Shown piece by piece: positions 22,399 through 36,189 of a stretch of DNA of 64,000 bases. The notes under the pieces are model-generated. The model was not told the DNA's origin. It worked only from the letters and a program-made list of their open reading frames with translations, and did not search any database. Every line of letters begins with the position of its first letter. The stretch's first letter is position 1. The stretch is from Carya illinoinensis (lineage: Eukaryota > Streptophyta > Magnoliopsida > Fagales > Juglandaceae), in assembly GCF_018687715.1 (NCBI RefSeq), contig NC_056762.1, positions 28,375,864 to 28,439,863 on the forward strand, given 5' to 3'. The position numbers and the translations under genes were made by a program.

Positions 22399-25300
22399 TT
22401 TTATGTTGGATTTAATTTTTGGTGTATTTGGTTTCGCCTTTGTTTTTGGATTTCATGGGTTAATGTGTTTGGTTCGGGGAGAGTCCATTTCTATGAGTTT
22501 TATGCTTGCACTTTGTTTGATTCTGGTGCTTCACAGTCGTTTGTATCTTCCACGTTTGCGCGGATGTGTAATTTGGTCACAGAACCTTTACCAAAGTCAT
22601 TGGTAGTGGCTTTACCCGATGGTGAAATGGTGTGGTGTTCCAAGGTTGCTTTGGGATGCCCGTTAAATTTTGATGGAAGGTTCTTGGATGTTGATTTGGT
22701 GGTGTTTAAGCTGTTGGGTTTTGATATCATCTTAGGGATGGATTGGCTATACCGATATTCTGCGAGTATTAATTGCAGAAGTCGGGTAATTACCTTTCAG
22801 CTTCCATATGGTGATTGTCTAGAATTTGCAAGGAGTAAGTTAAAAGAAAAGCCGGTAATTATATCGGCAATTCAAGTAAGAAGAGAGATTGCATGGGGAG
22901 CGGATGCATTCTTAGTTCAGATGGTGTCTACGTCATCTGAGAAGAAGTCTTTGGTAGACATTTCAGTTGTGGAAGAATTCCCCGATGTGTTTGTAGATGA
23001 TTTGCCCGGACTACCCCCTGTCCGAGAAATGGAGTTTGTTATAGACTTGGAACCTGGAGCGACTCCTGTACATAAAGCTCCTTACCGCATGGCACCGATT
23101 GAATTAAAAGAGTTGAAGACTCAGTTGCAAGAGCTGGTAGATAAGGGGTTTATTCAGCCTAGTACTTCGCCGTGGGGTGCACCAGTTCTGTTTGTTAAAA
23201 AGAAAGATGGAACCCTCCGTATGTGCATCGATTATCGGGAATTAAATAAGGTGACCATCAAAAATAAATATCCTCTCCCGCGGATAGATGATTTATTTGA
23301 TCAGTTTTAAGGAGTAGCTGTGTTCTCGAAGACTGATTTGAGGTCGGGATACTACCAGCTGAGGATCAGAGACAAAGATGTGCCTAAAACTGCTTTCAGG
23401 TCGAGATATGGGCAATATGAATTTAAGGTGATGCCGTTTGGGTTAGCTAATGCCCCTGCTGCTTTTATGGATTTAATGAATCGAGTATTTCAACCTTATC
23501 TGGATTCCTTTGTGGTGGTATTCATTGATGATATTCTGATTTATTCCCGAGATGTTGAAGAGCATGTGTATCATCTTCGTTTGGTACTTGGGAAATTGAG
23601 AGAACACCAATTGTACGCCAAGCTCAGCAAGTGTGAATTCTGGTTGGAGGAAGTCAGATTTCTTGGGCATGTGATTTCCCGAGACGGCGTGGCTGTTGAT
23701 CCTAGTAAGGTGGAAGCCATTTTGTCATGGCAGCGTCCGACTACAGTGGGCGAGATCCGGAGTTTCTTGGGACTTACCGGATATTACCGAAGATTTGTGG
23801 AGGGATTTGCTCGCCTATCCGGACCTCTCATAGCTTTAACTCGGAAGAATGCAGAATTTGTTTGGTCAGATAAGTGTGAGAGAAGCTTCCAAGAATTGAA
23901 GCACAGGTTGACGACGACACCAGTGTTAGCGCTTCCAGAACCGCATAAGCCATTCCTAGTCTTCAACGATGCGTCTAAATTCAGTTTGGGTTGTGTCCTT
24001 ATGCAGGAAGGACGGGTTGTTGCCTATGCATCTCGTCAGCTAAAAGACTATGAGAAGAATTATCCGACACACGATTTGAAATTGGCTGCGATTATTTTTG
24101 CTCTCAAGATCTGGCGGCACTTTTTGTATGGGGAAGCATGTGAAGTATACACTGATCACAAGAGCTTGAAGCATTTGTTTTCCCAGAAAAATCTGAACAT
24201 GAGGCAGAGGCGATAGTTAGAGCTAATCAGTGACTACCAGTGTGAGATCAAGTACCATCCGGGGAAGGCTAATATAGTTGCTGATGCTTTGAGCCGAAAA
24301 TCGCACTTGGAAGATGAAGCCAAGCCGTCAGAATTGGATTCTTTGCTTTATGGGATGAGAAGGCTCCTTATTGAAAGTTCACAGCAAGAAGAGATTTTAT
24401 CTTCAGTTCTTGATGTTCGGGTAACTGATTTTGAGGAATTGAAGACTCTTCAAAGGAAGGATCCGAAGCTGCTGAATATCAGAAAAAGAGTCAGAAAATC
24501 TCGAGGGCCGTTGCACTATAGTATGGATAAAGATGGAATACTTCGGTTCCGAGATCGCAGAATGGTCCCCAAAGATTCAGAATTCAAGGAGCGGATCATG
24601 GCAGAAGCTCATGCGACCCCTTATTCAGTTCATCTCGGCAGTACGAAGATGTACCGGGACTTGAAGAAAAATTATTGGTGGGATGGAATAAAGAGGGATA
24701 TTGCCTTGTATGTTGAGAAATGCCACACATGCCGTCAAGTCAAGGCAGAGCATCAAAGACCCGCAGGTATGCTCTAACCCCTCCCTATTCCTGAGTGGAA
24801 ATGGGAGACATCACGATGGACTTTGTAGTGGGTTTGCCGAGAACGCCTAGTGGGAAAAATTCTGTTTGGTTGATTGTTGACCGGTTAACGAAGAGTGCTC
24901 ATTTCTTGCCTGTTAATAACACCGATTCCTTAGGTAAGTTGACACGCTTGTATGTGAAAGAGATAGTGCGGCTGCACGGCATACCAAAGAGTATAGTGTC
25001 TGATCGAGACCCAAGGTTCACGTCTCAGTTCTGGAAGAGTTTGCAGACAGCATTGGGTACTAAGTTGAAGTTCAGTACTGCATATCACCGGCAAACAGAC
25101 GGCCAATCAGAGCGCACCATTCAGACCCTTGAAGACATGTTGCGAGCATGTGTCATGGAATTTCAAGGGAGTTGGGAAAACCATTTGCTGCTCATAGAGT
25201 TTGCATATAATAATAGCTTCCATGCGACCATTCAGATGGCTCCCTATGAAGTTCTTTACGGGAGGAAGTGCAGATCGCCCTTGTGTTGGGATGAAGTCGG

Positions 25301-25859
25301 GGAGAGTAGGATAATTAGACCTGAAATAATTCAAGAGATGCAAAGCCAAGTTCGGATCATCAAGAATAAAATGGCGGTAGCTCAGAGTCGCCAGAAAAGC
25401 TACGCTGATACCAGGAGGAGAGAGTTATCTTTTGAAGAAGGTGATTGGGTTTATCTCAAAGTCTCTCCCATGAGAGGTGTTAAGCGTTTTGGTAAGAAGA
25501 GGAAACTGGATCTGAGGTATGTCGGCCCTTTTCAGATTCTGGAGAAGGTAGGGTCCGTCGCCTATAGAGTTGCTTTGCCAGAGTATTTTGGGGATATTCA
25601 TGACGTCTTCCACGTATCGTCCTTGAAGAAGAGCTTTGGACAACAAGAGCCACGCTTTGTCAACCCAGAAAGTATTCAGTTGCAACCGGATCTCACTTAT
25701 GAGGTTGTTCCGTCACAGATCATGGATTGGAAGGAGCAACAGTTGAGGTCCAAGGCGATATCTTTGGTTAAAGTGACATGGGGAGATCCGTTAGCTCAAG
25801 ACTTCTCTTGGGAGCGAGTAACGGACATGAGGGAACAATACCCATACTTGTTTGAGTAA
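22399..25859 (+). pseudogene. Tekay pol (protease, RT, RNase H, integrase, chromodomain-like end)
   Basis: The gag phase continues. After a T-rich stretch without homology (about 22385-22460) comes the protease ([11 protein letters not shown], about 22516). Reverse transcriptase follows ([29 protein letters not shown] near 23522), RNase H ([24 protein letters not shown]) and the integrase zinc domain (HATPYSVHLG ... CHTCRQ). Stops lie at 23308, 24214 and 24775. Near 24805-24812 the phase changes, and the integrase core (VDRLTKSAHF, SDRDPRFTSQFW, TDGQSERTIQTLEDMLR) continues to TAA 25857-25859. All three DDE residues are present there. The C-terminus resembles the chromodomain region that directs chromoviruses to heterochromatin. 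Confidence 0.9.
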
Positions 25860-25965
25860 TGAAGGGATGTATCTTAATCTTGGTCACAGATGGTTTATGT
25901 GATTTTATGTAGCTTGTTTTAAGTTGGTAGTTGAGCTTGCAAATTTCGAGGACGAAATTTGTTTT

Positions 25966-25978
25966 AAGGAGGGGAGGA
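25966..25978 (+). other. Polypurine tract of the Tekay element
   Basis: AAGGAGGGGAGGA lies directly before the right LTR start TGTGATGACC. This purine run is the expected primer for plus-strand DNA synthesis and is typical of the lineage, including the 'aaatttcgaggacgaaatt' sequence shortly before it (about 25940). Confidence 0.85.
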
Positions 25979-28212
25979 TGTGATGACCCGCTTTTGCGTG
26001 TATTTTTACTGAAGTATTGTTTTTATTTTAATTAATATATTGGTTTATTTATTTTAAATTAATTTATTTTAATTGATTTTTATTTATTTGATGCGGTGTT
26101 TAATTTATTTAATCGTTTTACGGTTTTTAAAATTGTTTTCGGCAGATCAGTTTTGGTTTCCGGAGTGAGGACTGGACCTCATTTCTTTTCCCTCATCTTT
26201 TCTTTTTCTTTTCTCTTTTTCCTTTTTCATTTTTTCCTTTTTCCTTCTTTTTCTTTCTTTTTCTTTCTTTTCTTCTTCTTTCTTCTCCTTTCTCTCCCGC
26301 GTACGCCGAACAGCTTCTTTTTCTCCTTCCCGTCGCCGCCCCTTTGACCGACCAGTTCTCCGTCGTCCGACCACCATTTAGTGCACCACCACCACCATTC
26401 TCTTCCCCTTCCACCAAAGATCATCCCCACCAATTTTCAGAGCCATCGGACCAGCCGTTAGCCACCGCGAGCCCCCGAAAGTCACTGCACCTACTCTATT
26501 TTTGCCCCTGTCGCCGGTTGCTTTCGCAGCCCAGAACCGCAGCTCACCAGCAGCGTTGCCTACACCACCCACCCAGTTTTCTTCCTCTCTCACCGGTGAA
26601 CATCCCCACCAAGTTTCACCTCCATCCAAGCCACCATTAGCCACCACGAGCTCCTCCAAGCCATACAGTTTTTCACCAATTTTGGCGCCGTCGCACCACC
26701 TCCGGCCACAATCTCTTCACAGCTTCTTCCTCTACCTCTTGCCGATCTAAACCACCCATTTTCGGCCTCGATCCGTTGCCGGAGCAGCTCCCGTGAGCTC
26801 AACTCCGTTCAGCCCCTTTTTGGCCTTCGACTGCCATTTCCACCACCACCCATGGCCAAAACTCATTTCCCTTAGCTTAGTAAATATCTCAAGGTCATTC
26901 CCTATCAATCCCAAGTCTTGGTTTGTCCCCGTTCAAAAGTGGGTATTTTACAACCCACGGCCACAGTGAAATTTCACTGTTACATTGCTTTCCTTCCGCC
27001 GTTTGCAACGCCGCGAGCTTTCTAAAAATACCATATAGCGCTGTAAGTATTTTCCAAACCCTACTTTTAGATTTAAATATATTTTGCTCATTCAATAATT
27101 AATTGTTATTGGTTGGCTGATTCCGGACTGAGTCCGAGGAGTTCGGGGGTCGGATGGATGGAGGACGGAGTTGTTTGTTTTATTGATTTATGGATGGATG
27201 ATTGTTTTTTGCATTGATATCGCATTTACATGGTGCATGCACGTGCGTTTTAATTAAATTGAGAAAATCCTGTTTTATTGGCGTAAGTGGATTTTCGGGT
27301 GCGTGTGTATCACGACCCCAAGCCGGGATGGGGTATTATTCCGGTGGAGCTCCTCTGGTCACTCGGGAGTGTAATAAATTGAGTGACGTCCCCTAAGTTG
27401 TCGCTGGGCGACGACGGGAGTGGGGGCTAGGGGATGCTTGGCTATGAACGCGCCGGGCGTGGAACCGGGCATTGCTCTACACACCGACTTCGTGGCCCTT
27501 CGCTGGCGAGGGCTAGAGATGCTTGGCTACGAACGCACGGGGCGCGGAACTGGGCATCGCTCGTTTAGGTGTCACATGCGTGGTCGTTACCTACGGTGTG
27601 ACACTGGAGCCAGGATGTGCGGATGACCCCTAGGGGAGGTCATGGTGCATACGGATTAATTGGTAAACGGTTTGAGTTTGATATGGGCCAAATGTGACTT
27701 TTGGCATGATATTTGGAAATGATTTGTTTTTGGGCCAAATGGGATTTTGGGCGTGTGTGGAAAAATATGATTTTATGGGTTTTGTGCATTGGCATCACTT
27801 CATGCATATTGTTTGAGTTCTATATGTTTTTATCTGTGGTGTTTGGATTTTACTTACCTGCGGCACCATTTTTGGTACCGTAGATTTTGGTGCAGAGATC
27901 GAGGATGAGGAGGAGGAGGCTGAGCCCGAGGATATGGCTCCGCCGGGGTGCTAAAGTTTATGCTTTGCATTTAGTTTAAAGTTTGTTTGTGTCTTGCAAT
28001 ATTTATTTATGTATGTGTTGAACAGTTTTGTATTAAACAAGAAAAATTCTGGTACTTAGTTATTGACTTGCTTTTCGCTGCGTATTTCTCGTGCACATTC
28101 GTTACTTATATACACACACTTGGCACACGTCGATAGGATGATGACCCGTGATGTCATCATCCGAACGTCTCGATTTTCCCGTGTTCGTGCGTGGGGATTT
28201 GGGGGCGTCACA
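25979..28212 (+). repeat. Tekay 3' LTR
   Basis: 2,234 bp, same structure as the left LTR but with two copies of the approximately 80-bp unit (27430-27560) and many single-base differences. It ends GGGGGCGTCACA, followed by the target duplication CAAAT (28213-28217). Confidence 0.92.
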
Positions 28213-30259
28213 CAAATGGGTCACTTTCAAGATCCAGATAAGACTACAGTATAACAATAACCCAACCCTTATCATGTCAAGACTAAAACTATCGCAATAT
28301 GTGTGACGCCCCTAACCTCCAATTGGGATGAAACGTAGACTTAGTGTTAGGACATGTATTACAAGATTATATACCCCCGTACATGATAGGTAACATGCAA
28401 TGCATCCTATAAGTGCAATTAGTATAATGCAATATTCGCAGTGGATTAAAGGTGAAAAAATAAAACTTATGCCAGAATAACTAAAAACATCTCAATTCAT
28501 TAATAACCATCATAAGTTTAAACCAAATAGTAGCATAATTTTAGTACAACTAATCATCATAAAAAGTCTCCAAAACTAAATCAATTGTTTCATGCATTCT
28601 AGAGCATAAAGGGTTAGTGCTATGAACATCAAGATAAGGTCGAGTCTTTTCTTGAGATCTGGCTCTTCCTTAATTAGTTGGATCCATCGGTCCATCCAGT
28701 CCATCCTTGTTGAGTCTTGACACAACTTATATTATTCCGAGTAGAATGATAGTGGGTCCATAAGATGTGAGATTTACTTAAAATCTCAGTAAGTTAAATA
28801 ACCAAAGTGCACAAAGATAAATTTTGCATATTGAATGATAAATATGAAATGCATGTAATGCCAAAAAAATCAGTGTATGTCTCCCATCCAGATTTCTCAA
28901 CATTTTCAAAAAAATTGAGACACGCATTTTCTTATAGAGAATATTTTTTACTTCCATTGGCAAAAATATCATAAAGTTTCGTCATTATTAGCAATTCATA
29001 CCTAATCATAACATCATAACGTGTGGTATTCTAATCGTTCCCCATATGCACTGTGAGTACTTGCTGGTGGCCGTAGATAACTCATGGTGAAACTAAGTTG
29101 TATGCAAACTCGTTCTTAATGCATTAGTAACATAACATAATATCATGACATGTATACCCACCAGCCTTAAGTATCATAACATTTAACTTCGCTCCAGCAT
29201 TTTTTAAAAAGAACTCATTTGAAGCCTGTTGACTGTTGTTCTTCAATTTAGGGGTTACCACTTCATTCTTAAACACTCCAGAATAGACAGAGTTACTAGG
29301 ATAATTCCTCATCTTTGCCTTTGATGTCGTGAAAAAAAATGATTTTTCATGTTATATTTGAAAAATATATTTCATGATATGTGCGTGTGTAGCAAACTTT
29401 CGTGTGAAATTGACATTTATATGCAATATGATAAAAATGGTGAAAATATCACATTTCATGTATGTATATACTCAAATGTATCATATAATACAATATTTTA
29501 TACTCAAAATGACAATTATAACATGAATGTGGCATTTATCAATAAACCATAAATAACTTATCAAGATGTAAGTTAGAGGCCAACTTACAAACTTATTGAG
29601 TTTGAAAAGTCGTAGCGGCTGAAATCAAATTGTGCTAAGTTAGAATTTATACTACTATGGAAAGATGTTCATAATCAAAAGGCTTCAAAAATGAATATTT
29701 ACAAAAAATACCCCTAAACTCTCAAAAATTGCCACTAAGGCCCTAAATTTTTCACTATTGCAAACAAACCTCAAATTTAACCAAACTTCATGGACCTCAT
29801 ATTTTTCATATTATAAAACCATTTATACCCTTAGAATTGTAAAATTAAAAGTGGATCTAATTCAATCATACACAACTCGTGACATACACTCTAGTTGATG
29901 CCTATGTGTACTTTAAACTATTGATCTCTATGAATGCATGCATATTCAATTTTCTTAAATCAAAAATAATCACTATAGTACTTAATGACATGGTAAAGGA
30001 TAAATATTATGTGAGCAAGTTCATCCCAACACGTAATCATGGCTAAAAACCTTAATTTTCATTAATCATCCATTAATCAAGCATGATGTTCTTAGCCTAA
30101 ATCAAAAAGGGAAGCTTTTAAAATTCACCAAAATATGTATTTTCATTCTTATCCCAATCACAAGATTCTCTAAATGCTCACTTATTAGGTTAAATAAATT
30201 AAAACTTCATGCCTTAATCACAACTTAATTAAAAACCATGCATCACTACAAGAAATCAT

Positions 30260-30430
30260 AGTTTTAGCGGCAATTTTATAATCGCCGCCATATAAAACGC
30301 TGCTATATATATATATATATTTGGCTGCAATTAAAAACTCGCCGAGCAGTTCTAAAAATAAGCCGGCGCCATGTAATTAAATGATTTTAGTGGCGACTAC
30401 AAAATCATTTTACAACGACATTCCATGCCG
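30260..30430. repeat. Left subterminal repeat region of the CACTA element
   Basis: About 170 bp with short inverted and direct copies of 'gcggcaattttataatcgcc' type motifs, a (TA)n tract and 'agtggcgac'. In CACTA elements such motifs bind the transposase-related TNPA protein. The left region here is much shorter than the right. Confidence 0.7.
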
Positions 30431-32097
30431 CAACATAGAATATTTTCAACCTTCCTTTCATTTAGTGTCGGGATAGGACCGAAGGGCGCCAAAATCATTC
30501 TTTCCCCCCAACTTATTTCCCCCGCCCTCATCTACGCACGACCATCTTCGGGACTTCTATGTTGCAGAATCAGTGACCAAAATCGTCGCTAGCAACCTTC
30601 CCAGACTGAAACCCCGCCTCATTGGGAACCATTTTCTACTCCTCGTTTCCCCACACTGGTCTTCTCCTATCTGTTCTAAACCTTCCCATTTTCACAGTCT
30701 CCAAAATTTCACCAGTGTAGAAGACCCTCGTTTGCACACGCCATTCTTTAAGGAAGAAGCCCAGTCATTTCTCATCGACGTAGCACCACATAAGGCAAAA
30801 CCCAGCCATTGAAGTTGCTCAGCATCTGGAGGCGCCTTAATCTTTGAAGCCAAAGCCACAGTCGTAAGTCCCTCCTCCTCACTTACTGTTAGGACCCCCG
30901 AATTAAACATTTACATTCCTCTCCCACTGACCTCCCAACCCCAAGTGAAACATTGTTCTTCCTCAAATCATTTGCCGGGGAAGTGATTTTTCACATAATC
31001 ATTTCTCTCAGATTTGACGGCGAAACCCCTTTGTTGGTTTATAATTTTATTTTTCTGGTCTTGAGTGGTGGTTATGTAATTAGTCAGTGATTAATTTTTT
31101 AAGCTTGGTAGATTGAAATTTTGGATCAGAAAACACATATTCATCGCTACTTTATTAGGAATTCATAAATTATTGGATGAGTAAATATTTAATATTAGTG
31201 GCCATACATAACAGATAAATTGAGGTTTCTGATAGAAGACTTTCTTGGTTTCATCAGCTACAGTTTTTCAGGACATTCTAGGAGTCCTCATTATGAGTTA
31301 GTAAACTTGTAGAAAGAATAATTTGAAAATTTCTGAAATTGTGACTATGCAAGATGAACTAATTAATTTGGAATGGGGCTGAAATCCTCAATCTCTATAT
31401 ATCGAGGAATGGGTGAGGATTATTAATAAATATTGTGGAAGTAGGTGAATGTTATCACCTACTATTATTTCATCGATCCTTTGAACTATGCTTACATTGT
31501 CTTTCTTAATAAGTTGTATTTTCAGTGACTTTATGTTTGATTGACTTACAGCGTATGCATGGTGTACACCATTGCATACCATTAATTCTCCACTTTAGAG
31601 TAGATAGTACTTTTCTTTTTCCCAAAACCAAACAAAAAAACATTTCCGCTTAATATGCGGATATGTTTAATAAATCATTAATATATTAAAATATGTTCTT
31701 ACGTTTTCTTGTTGCATACCAGTAAGTTTCTTTGGTTGTTTAATTACCTAATACATTTACTACTGTACATGATTGCACTGATAAAGTAGCACCATGCTGT
31801 CACCCTCTGTTGAGCAAGTGTTGAATGTTGTTAATGCTCTCACTTGTGGCTTTATGTCTTTTGTTAAATGCTTTGATGCCAGTGATAGGAGGTTAAGGTT
31901 GTCACCTACTACTTTTAAGAAATGTTTTGATTACTTTCTTTGTACTGTATAAAGGATGACAAGAGATGCAATTCAGTTTGAATTTCCTGTTTAGGTTGAC
32001 TATAGTCAACCTGTTATGAGACCTTTATCCTTACACTTTTGATTATAAGCATGAAAGAAAAAGAGAGAAAAATCATAATTTCCCCATCTCTCTTTTG

Positions 32098-32128
<31 letters not shown>

Positions 32129-35100
32129 TACAGCATCTATATGACTGATTGTAGATACAAATGGCATCTTTGTCTGAAAGCTCATTGTCGTTAAAATGTA
32201 GAAATGTCTGCATCAGTTCCTGTTCCGATGAACTATTTATGTCATTTCGCTATATTTATACTGGTATTACTTATTGATATTTATTTCTACTCTTTAATAT
32301 TGATTTGCTCTTCTGTTGTTAATATTGAGTTTGAATTAAGGGTTTTGACAGCCTTTAACCCTTTTATGACTATGTGTTAAACTAGTATATTCCATTATAC
32401 TAGTTTCCTTTGATAACACTTTTCCCCAAGATTCAATTGCCTAAGTAATCAACGAATGACTTTATTCAATCCCATACGTTCGATTATAATTTTTTGACAT
32501 GCTGAGAATCTCCGCTTGCTATTTATGTTAGATATTCACTAAAAAAATCAATTTCTTCTCAAGTTTTCTTCAACTCTAGTATGATTGGTTTATATACTAA
32601 ATTGTTGTGGTTAAGTGAGGGATGTTTAACATCATGAACGTTAAACATGATGTTTAGTTGTCCATGTTAGTGCAGCAACCTCTGCTTAGCACTCTGTTTT
32701 GGGGCATCTATCAGTCCATTTCATCCCCATTTTTGCTCCACATGTTAGAAATGTTACAATGAAAAACTATTTAATCAAGGGAAATGAAACCAACCATCTT
32801 CAAGCTTTAGCTCTTCATTTAATTATTTGGAACAAGTTACTAAAAAACTATCAGACAAAATTTTGGTTAAAATTTCAGATTAAATGGGAAGCTTACTTGT
32901 TCCCTTTCATTTCTAATTAATTTCCAATCATTAGAAAATTCTTATAGTCCTTTTCATCATTTATCTGGAATGTTTAAAACTCAATGTCCTTTAGTGGACA
33001 GCAAGCATGCTATTAATTTCCTTCATCGATTCCTTTACCATGATATCCTATAAGGAGTTTTAAACATTTTACTTACTGCTGAATGTATGGACAGCAAGTT
33101 AAATGGGTTGAGGTTGTAAATTCGTTGTTTATTTTCCCCAAGTGAAGAGTAGGTAAGGAAATTAATGGCAGATGATTTTCCCAACTTGGTTTATGTAGTC
33201 CATATTGTGATAGCAACAATCTTTGTCTATAGTTTTCTAGTGTATTTTTTTCTCCTAAATGAAGTGATTAATATATTCTAGTTCGCCTTGAAACTGAAAA
33301 TGACTTGGATTTTCCCTTGTAGAGTGCAACTGGACGTCAAGTGCTTTTGAGGCTACAAGGCGTTCATTGAGCCTTTGAGAATTGTCATTTGTTGATCCAT
33401 TTCAGCCAGGGGTGAGCCGAAACTCAACATAGTCTACTGGTTATTGAAGGTAATGCCAGCATCTGCATCTGCTGGTTCCTCATTTTACTTTCATTCCCAC
33501 GAACTCTCATTTCATATATGGATGTTTTCTGCTTTTGTGAAATAACTAGAACCATGCTTCCTCGTTATAACTGACATTGGGGTACCTACATTGTCAATTC
33601 TTCTCATAATTCTCTACCTACAATGAATAAGCTTCTCAAATTTGAAATTTTATGGCCTGTAGTTCTCATATAGGGATTGTTTCACAGTTTTACTCATTAC
33701 TTATGATAGTTTATAAAAGTTCCAGGGTATGTATGACTATACATATACAGATATATATATATAGTTATACATATATATATCGGTATATTCCTAGTGAGGG
33801 TGGTGGACATGTAGTTGTTTCAGATAGTTTATACTATCACATTTCCACATTTATTTTCTTAGTATTGACATGTGATGAATTATCTTACTTCATGGCCTGA
33901 TCTAAATTGCCGTTTGTTAATGCTTTATCTTATTATCTATTACTAATTATTTTGTGTATACACGGTAGTGTTGGTCATAGTTTAAGGGTTGACCAGCCAT
34001 GAATATACTATATTCATGGGTTTTTCTCCATTATTTAAAAAAAAAAAAAAAACCCCTATATATACAACTACAGACTACGTAGCCAGCGTTATTCACACTT
34101 TTTAACTGACCTTAATGTAGATGACAACTTATCCAATACCATTCTTGACATGTGATAACAACAATGTCAGAAACAAGACCCATTTACATTTTTAACTGCC
34201 CAATTGCCCAATTATCTTCATATGGTTCATTTCTATTTAGACAGTCAATTATCTTTGAACCATACATGACTATAAATGAAGACTGTGACCCTTAGTATCC
34301 CCTAGTAATAAATGTTAGGGAAGTTAAAGCATTAACAACGGTCTGAGTCTTCTTCTATATTCGATGAAAACATCATGATTGCGCAACATCACTCAATCCA
34401 TGCACCTCTTAATGGACTCATGGATATAACTTTTGTAACATGCCCACCGTTCTCGTACGACCCGAACTCAAATCGCATACACTTGCTAGTCCTATAGCGA
34501 AAATCGCATACACTTGCTACTCGTACAATTAATATTGCAATAATGGAAGTTGCTTGGGAATCATTTACATTTTTCTGTTTGACAAGTTAGTAGAGATGTT
34601 ATTAGTGTCAATAGCTAGAGATGGTGGTAGCTTTTGATCCATTTTCCCTCTGGAATGCTATTGTAAATTATGTTCTTCCTTGGATGAGTTTTATTCTGTG
34701 TTTCACAGAGATATATAAGGGGTGCAGGTCGAGAGATCATGAGCTCCCAAGCTTAAGGGTCTTAAGATTCATTTCTAGAAATTTAATTTCACTGGATAGT
34801 GCTCCAACTCCATGTATTGGTGCATCCTTTTCCTTTCATTTAGTTTGTGCAGTTGCTATATTTCAACAGAAACTGAAATATACTCTGTTTCAACTACAGA
34901 TTAAGGCTCCGTTTGGTTACACAGATGAGATGAGATGAGATGAGCTGTTTTGAATAGTAATTAATAAAATATTGTTATAATATAATTTTTGAATATTAAT
35001 TTTGTATTGGGCTTTGAAAAAGTCAGATTGTTTATTATATTTTGTATTTGGATTTGAAAAAATTGTAATGATGAATTGAGATGAGATTTTTTATTTTGGT

Positions 35101-36189
35101 TAAACAACATAAGGCTAGTCTTGCTGTTAATACAGAAACTGCATGTGGAAGAGAATCAAATCTTGCATCTGTCTTTGATGGAGATGGTTGTGTGAATGCT
35201 CGGAAATTATTGTAATCTGCTTATGCCACTTTTTCTCAAAATGTGAGCTTGTGGCAAGTTTACCATTCACTGTAGACTAAGGTAAACTTTTCTCTGCTGT
35301 ACAATCTTTGAAGGGTGGGGAGTGCAATTTATTTATTCAAATGAGCTAAGCACTATACCATAAAAAATTCTAATTCAGGAAAACAGCTTCACAAATATAG
35401 GCAACACTAGCACAGTGTAAGTCTCATATTTCAAATCGACCAAACAATAAATTTTAGGTAACTATACAATATCAAAGCCCTCTAATGATATTTTGAATGA
35501 GGCTTTTGTTGTGGTGTGAATTATTGAAAGTAATAGTTATGAGGTTTCTGAGCTACTTCCATCCCAAATAGGTTAATTGAGAGTTTCTAGTTTATTTATC
35601 GATATATGCCTTTAGTGTACAGTCACATTCCAACTTATCAATATTTAAATGATTTGTACTATTTTTTTTTTTCAAGAAAGAACTATTTATGTCATATAGG
35701 GTGCTCATGAGTTTGTCTTTGTTTCGCTAATTTTAAACAGATGGGAACATTCTTCAAAACTTAAGTGCTATTCATTGGCGTGCACTGAAGGCACCAACAG
35801 ACAACTGGGTAGGTCTTTGATTTTGGATGTAGTAGAGGTTTGAACTATAAAAATATTAGTGATGATTATCTCTTCACATAATCAGTAGCTCAACTTGTAC
35901 TTGATATGATCAATATAATGCACCACCCAGTGTAAAAATATATGACTTTGGTCTCATTGACGACTTCAGGTCAAATATTGATATTTGATAAATTTTTTGA
36001 TGTATGGATAATTAATTAGATACTCATGTCAATCAGGTACATTTGGATGAATGAAGGGAAAATATTTGATTTTCATGATTAATGGGTGAAAAATGAGACC
36101 CAGTATTCTTATTGGGTTTCATTTAAATGAGAACTCATTGGTCTCATTTAAATGAGACCTTTGTAGGAATACTTGGTTATTAAATTTTC
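30431..36189. other. CACTA interior, AT-rich with exon-like islands
   Basis: No transposase seen. A GC-richer island at about 30450-30880 is followed by 'gtaagt' (near 30862), like a first exon of a host gene, but it is not open in one frame. Two segments have good splice borders: 33323-33411 (preceded by 'ccttgtag', followed by 'ggtgagcc') and 35741-35818 (preceded by 'taaacag', followed by 'gtaggt'). The latter is open with GNILQNLSAIHWRALKAPTD. I do not recognise the protein; a faint likeness to the Trp-Arg-Ala-Pro-Thr-Asp-Asn region of family-2 beta-galactosidases may be chance. Together they suggest a captured gene. (TA)n lies at about 32097-32126. Confidence 0.4.
34905..35115. repeat. 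MITE copy 1 inside the CACTA interior
   Basis: Starts near 'ggctccgtttggttac' followed by 'gatgagatgagatgag', runs AT-rich with 'tggatttgaaaaaattg', and ends near 'gagatgagattttt'. It is clearly related to copies at about 44690, 48586 and 63905. The right terminus is not a clean inverse of the left, so this copy is probably truncated. Confidence 0.6.

Larger units (their letters stand above)
18717..28212 (+). mobile_element. Tekay-lineage (chromovirus) Ty3/Gypsy retrotransposon, degraded
   Basis: Two LTRs (18717-20861 and 25979-28212) begin TGTGATGA and end GCGTCACA, with CAAAT on both outer sides (18712-18716 and 28213-28217). The primer-binding site matches initiator tRNA-Met and a purine tract precedes the right LTR. 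Gag and pol share one frame. The integrase ends in a Tekay-type chromodomain-like region with DFSWERVTDMREQYPYLFE. Ten in-frame stops and one frameshift make the copy inactive, and the LTRs differ clearly from each other (about ten differences in the first 86 bases). It is therefore older than the Athila insertion or decayed faster. Confidence 0.93.
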
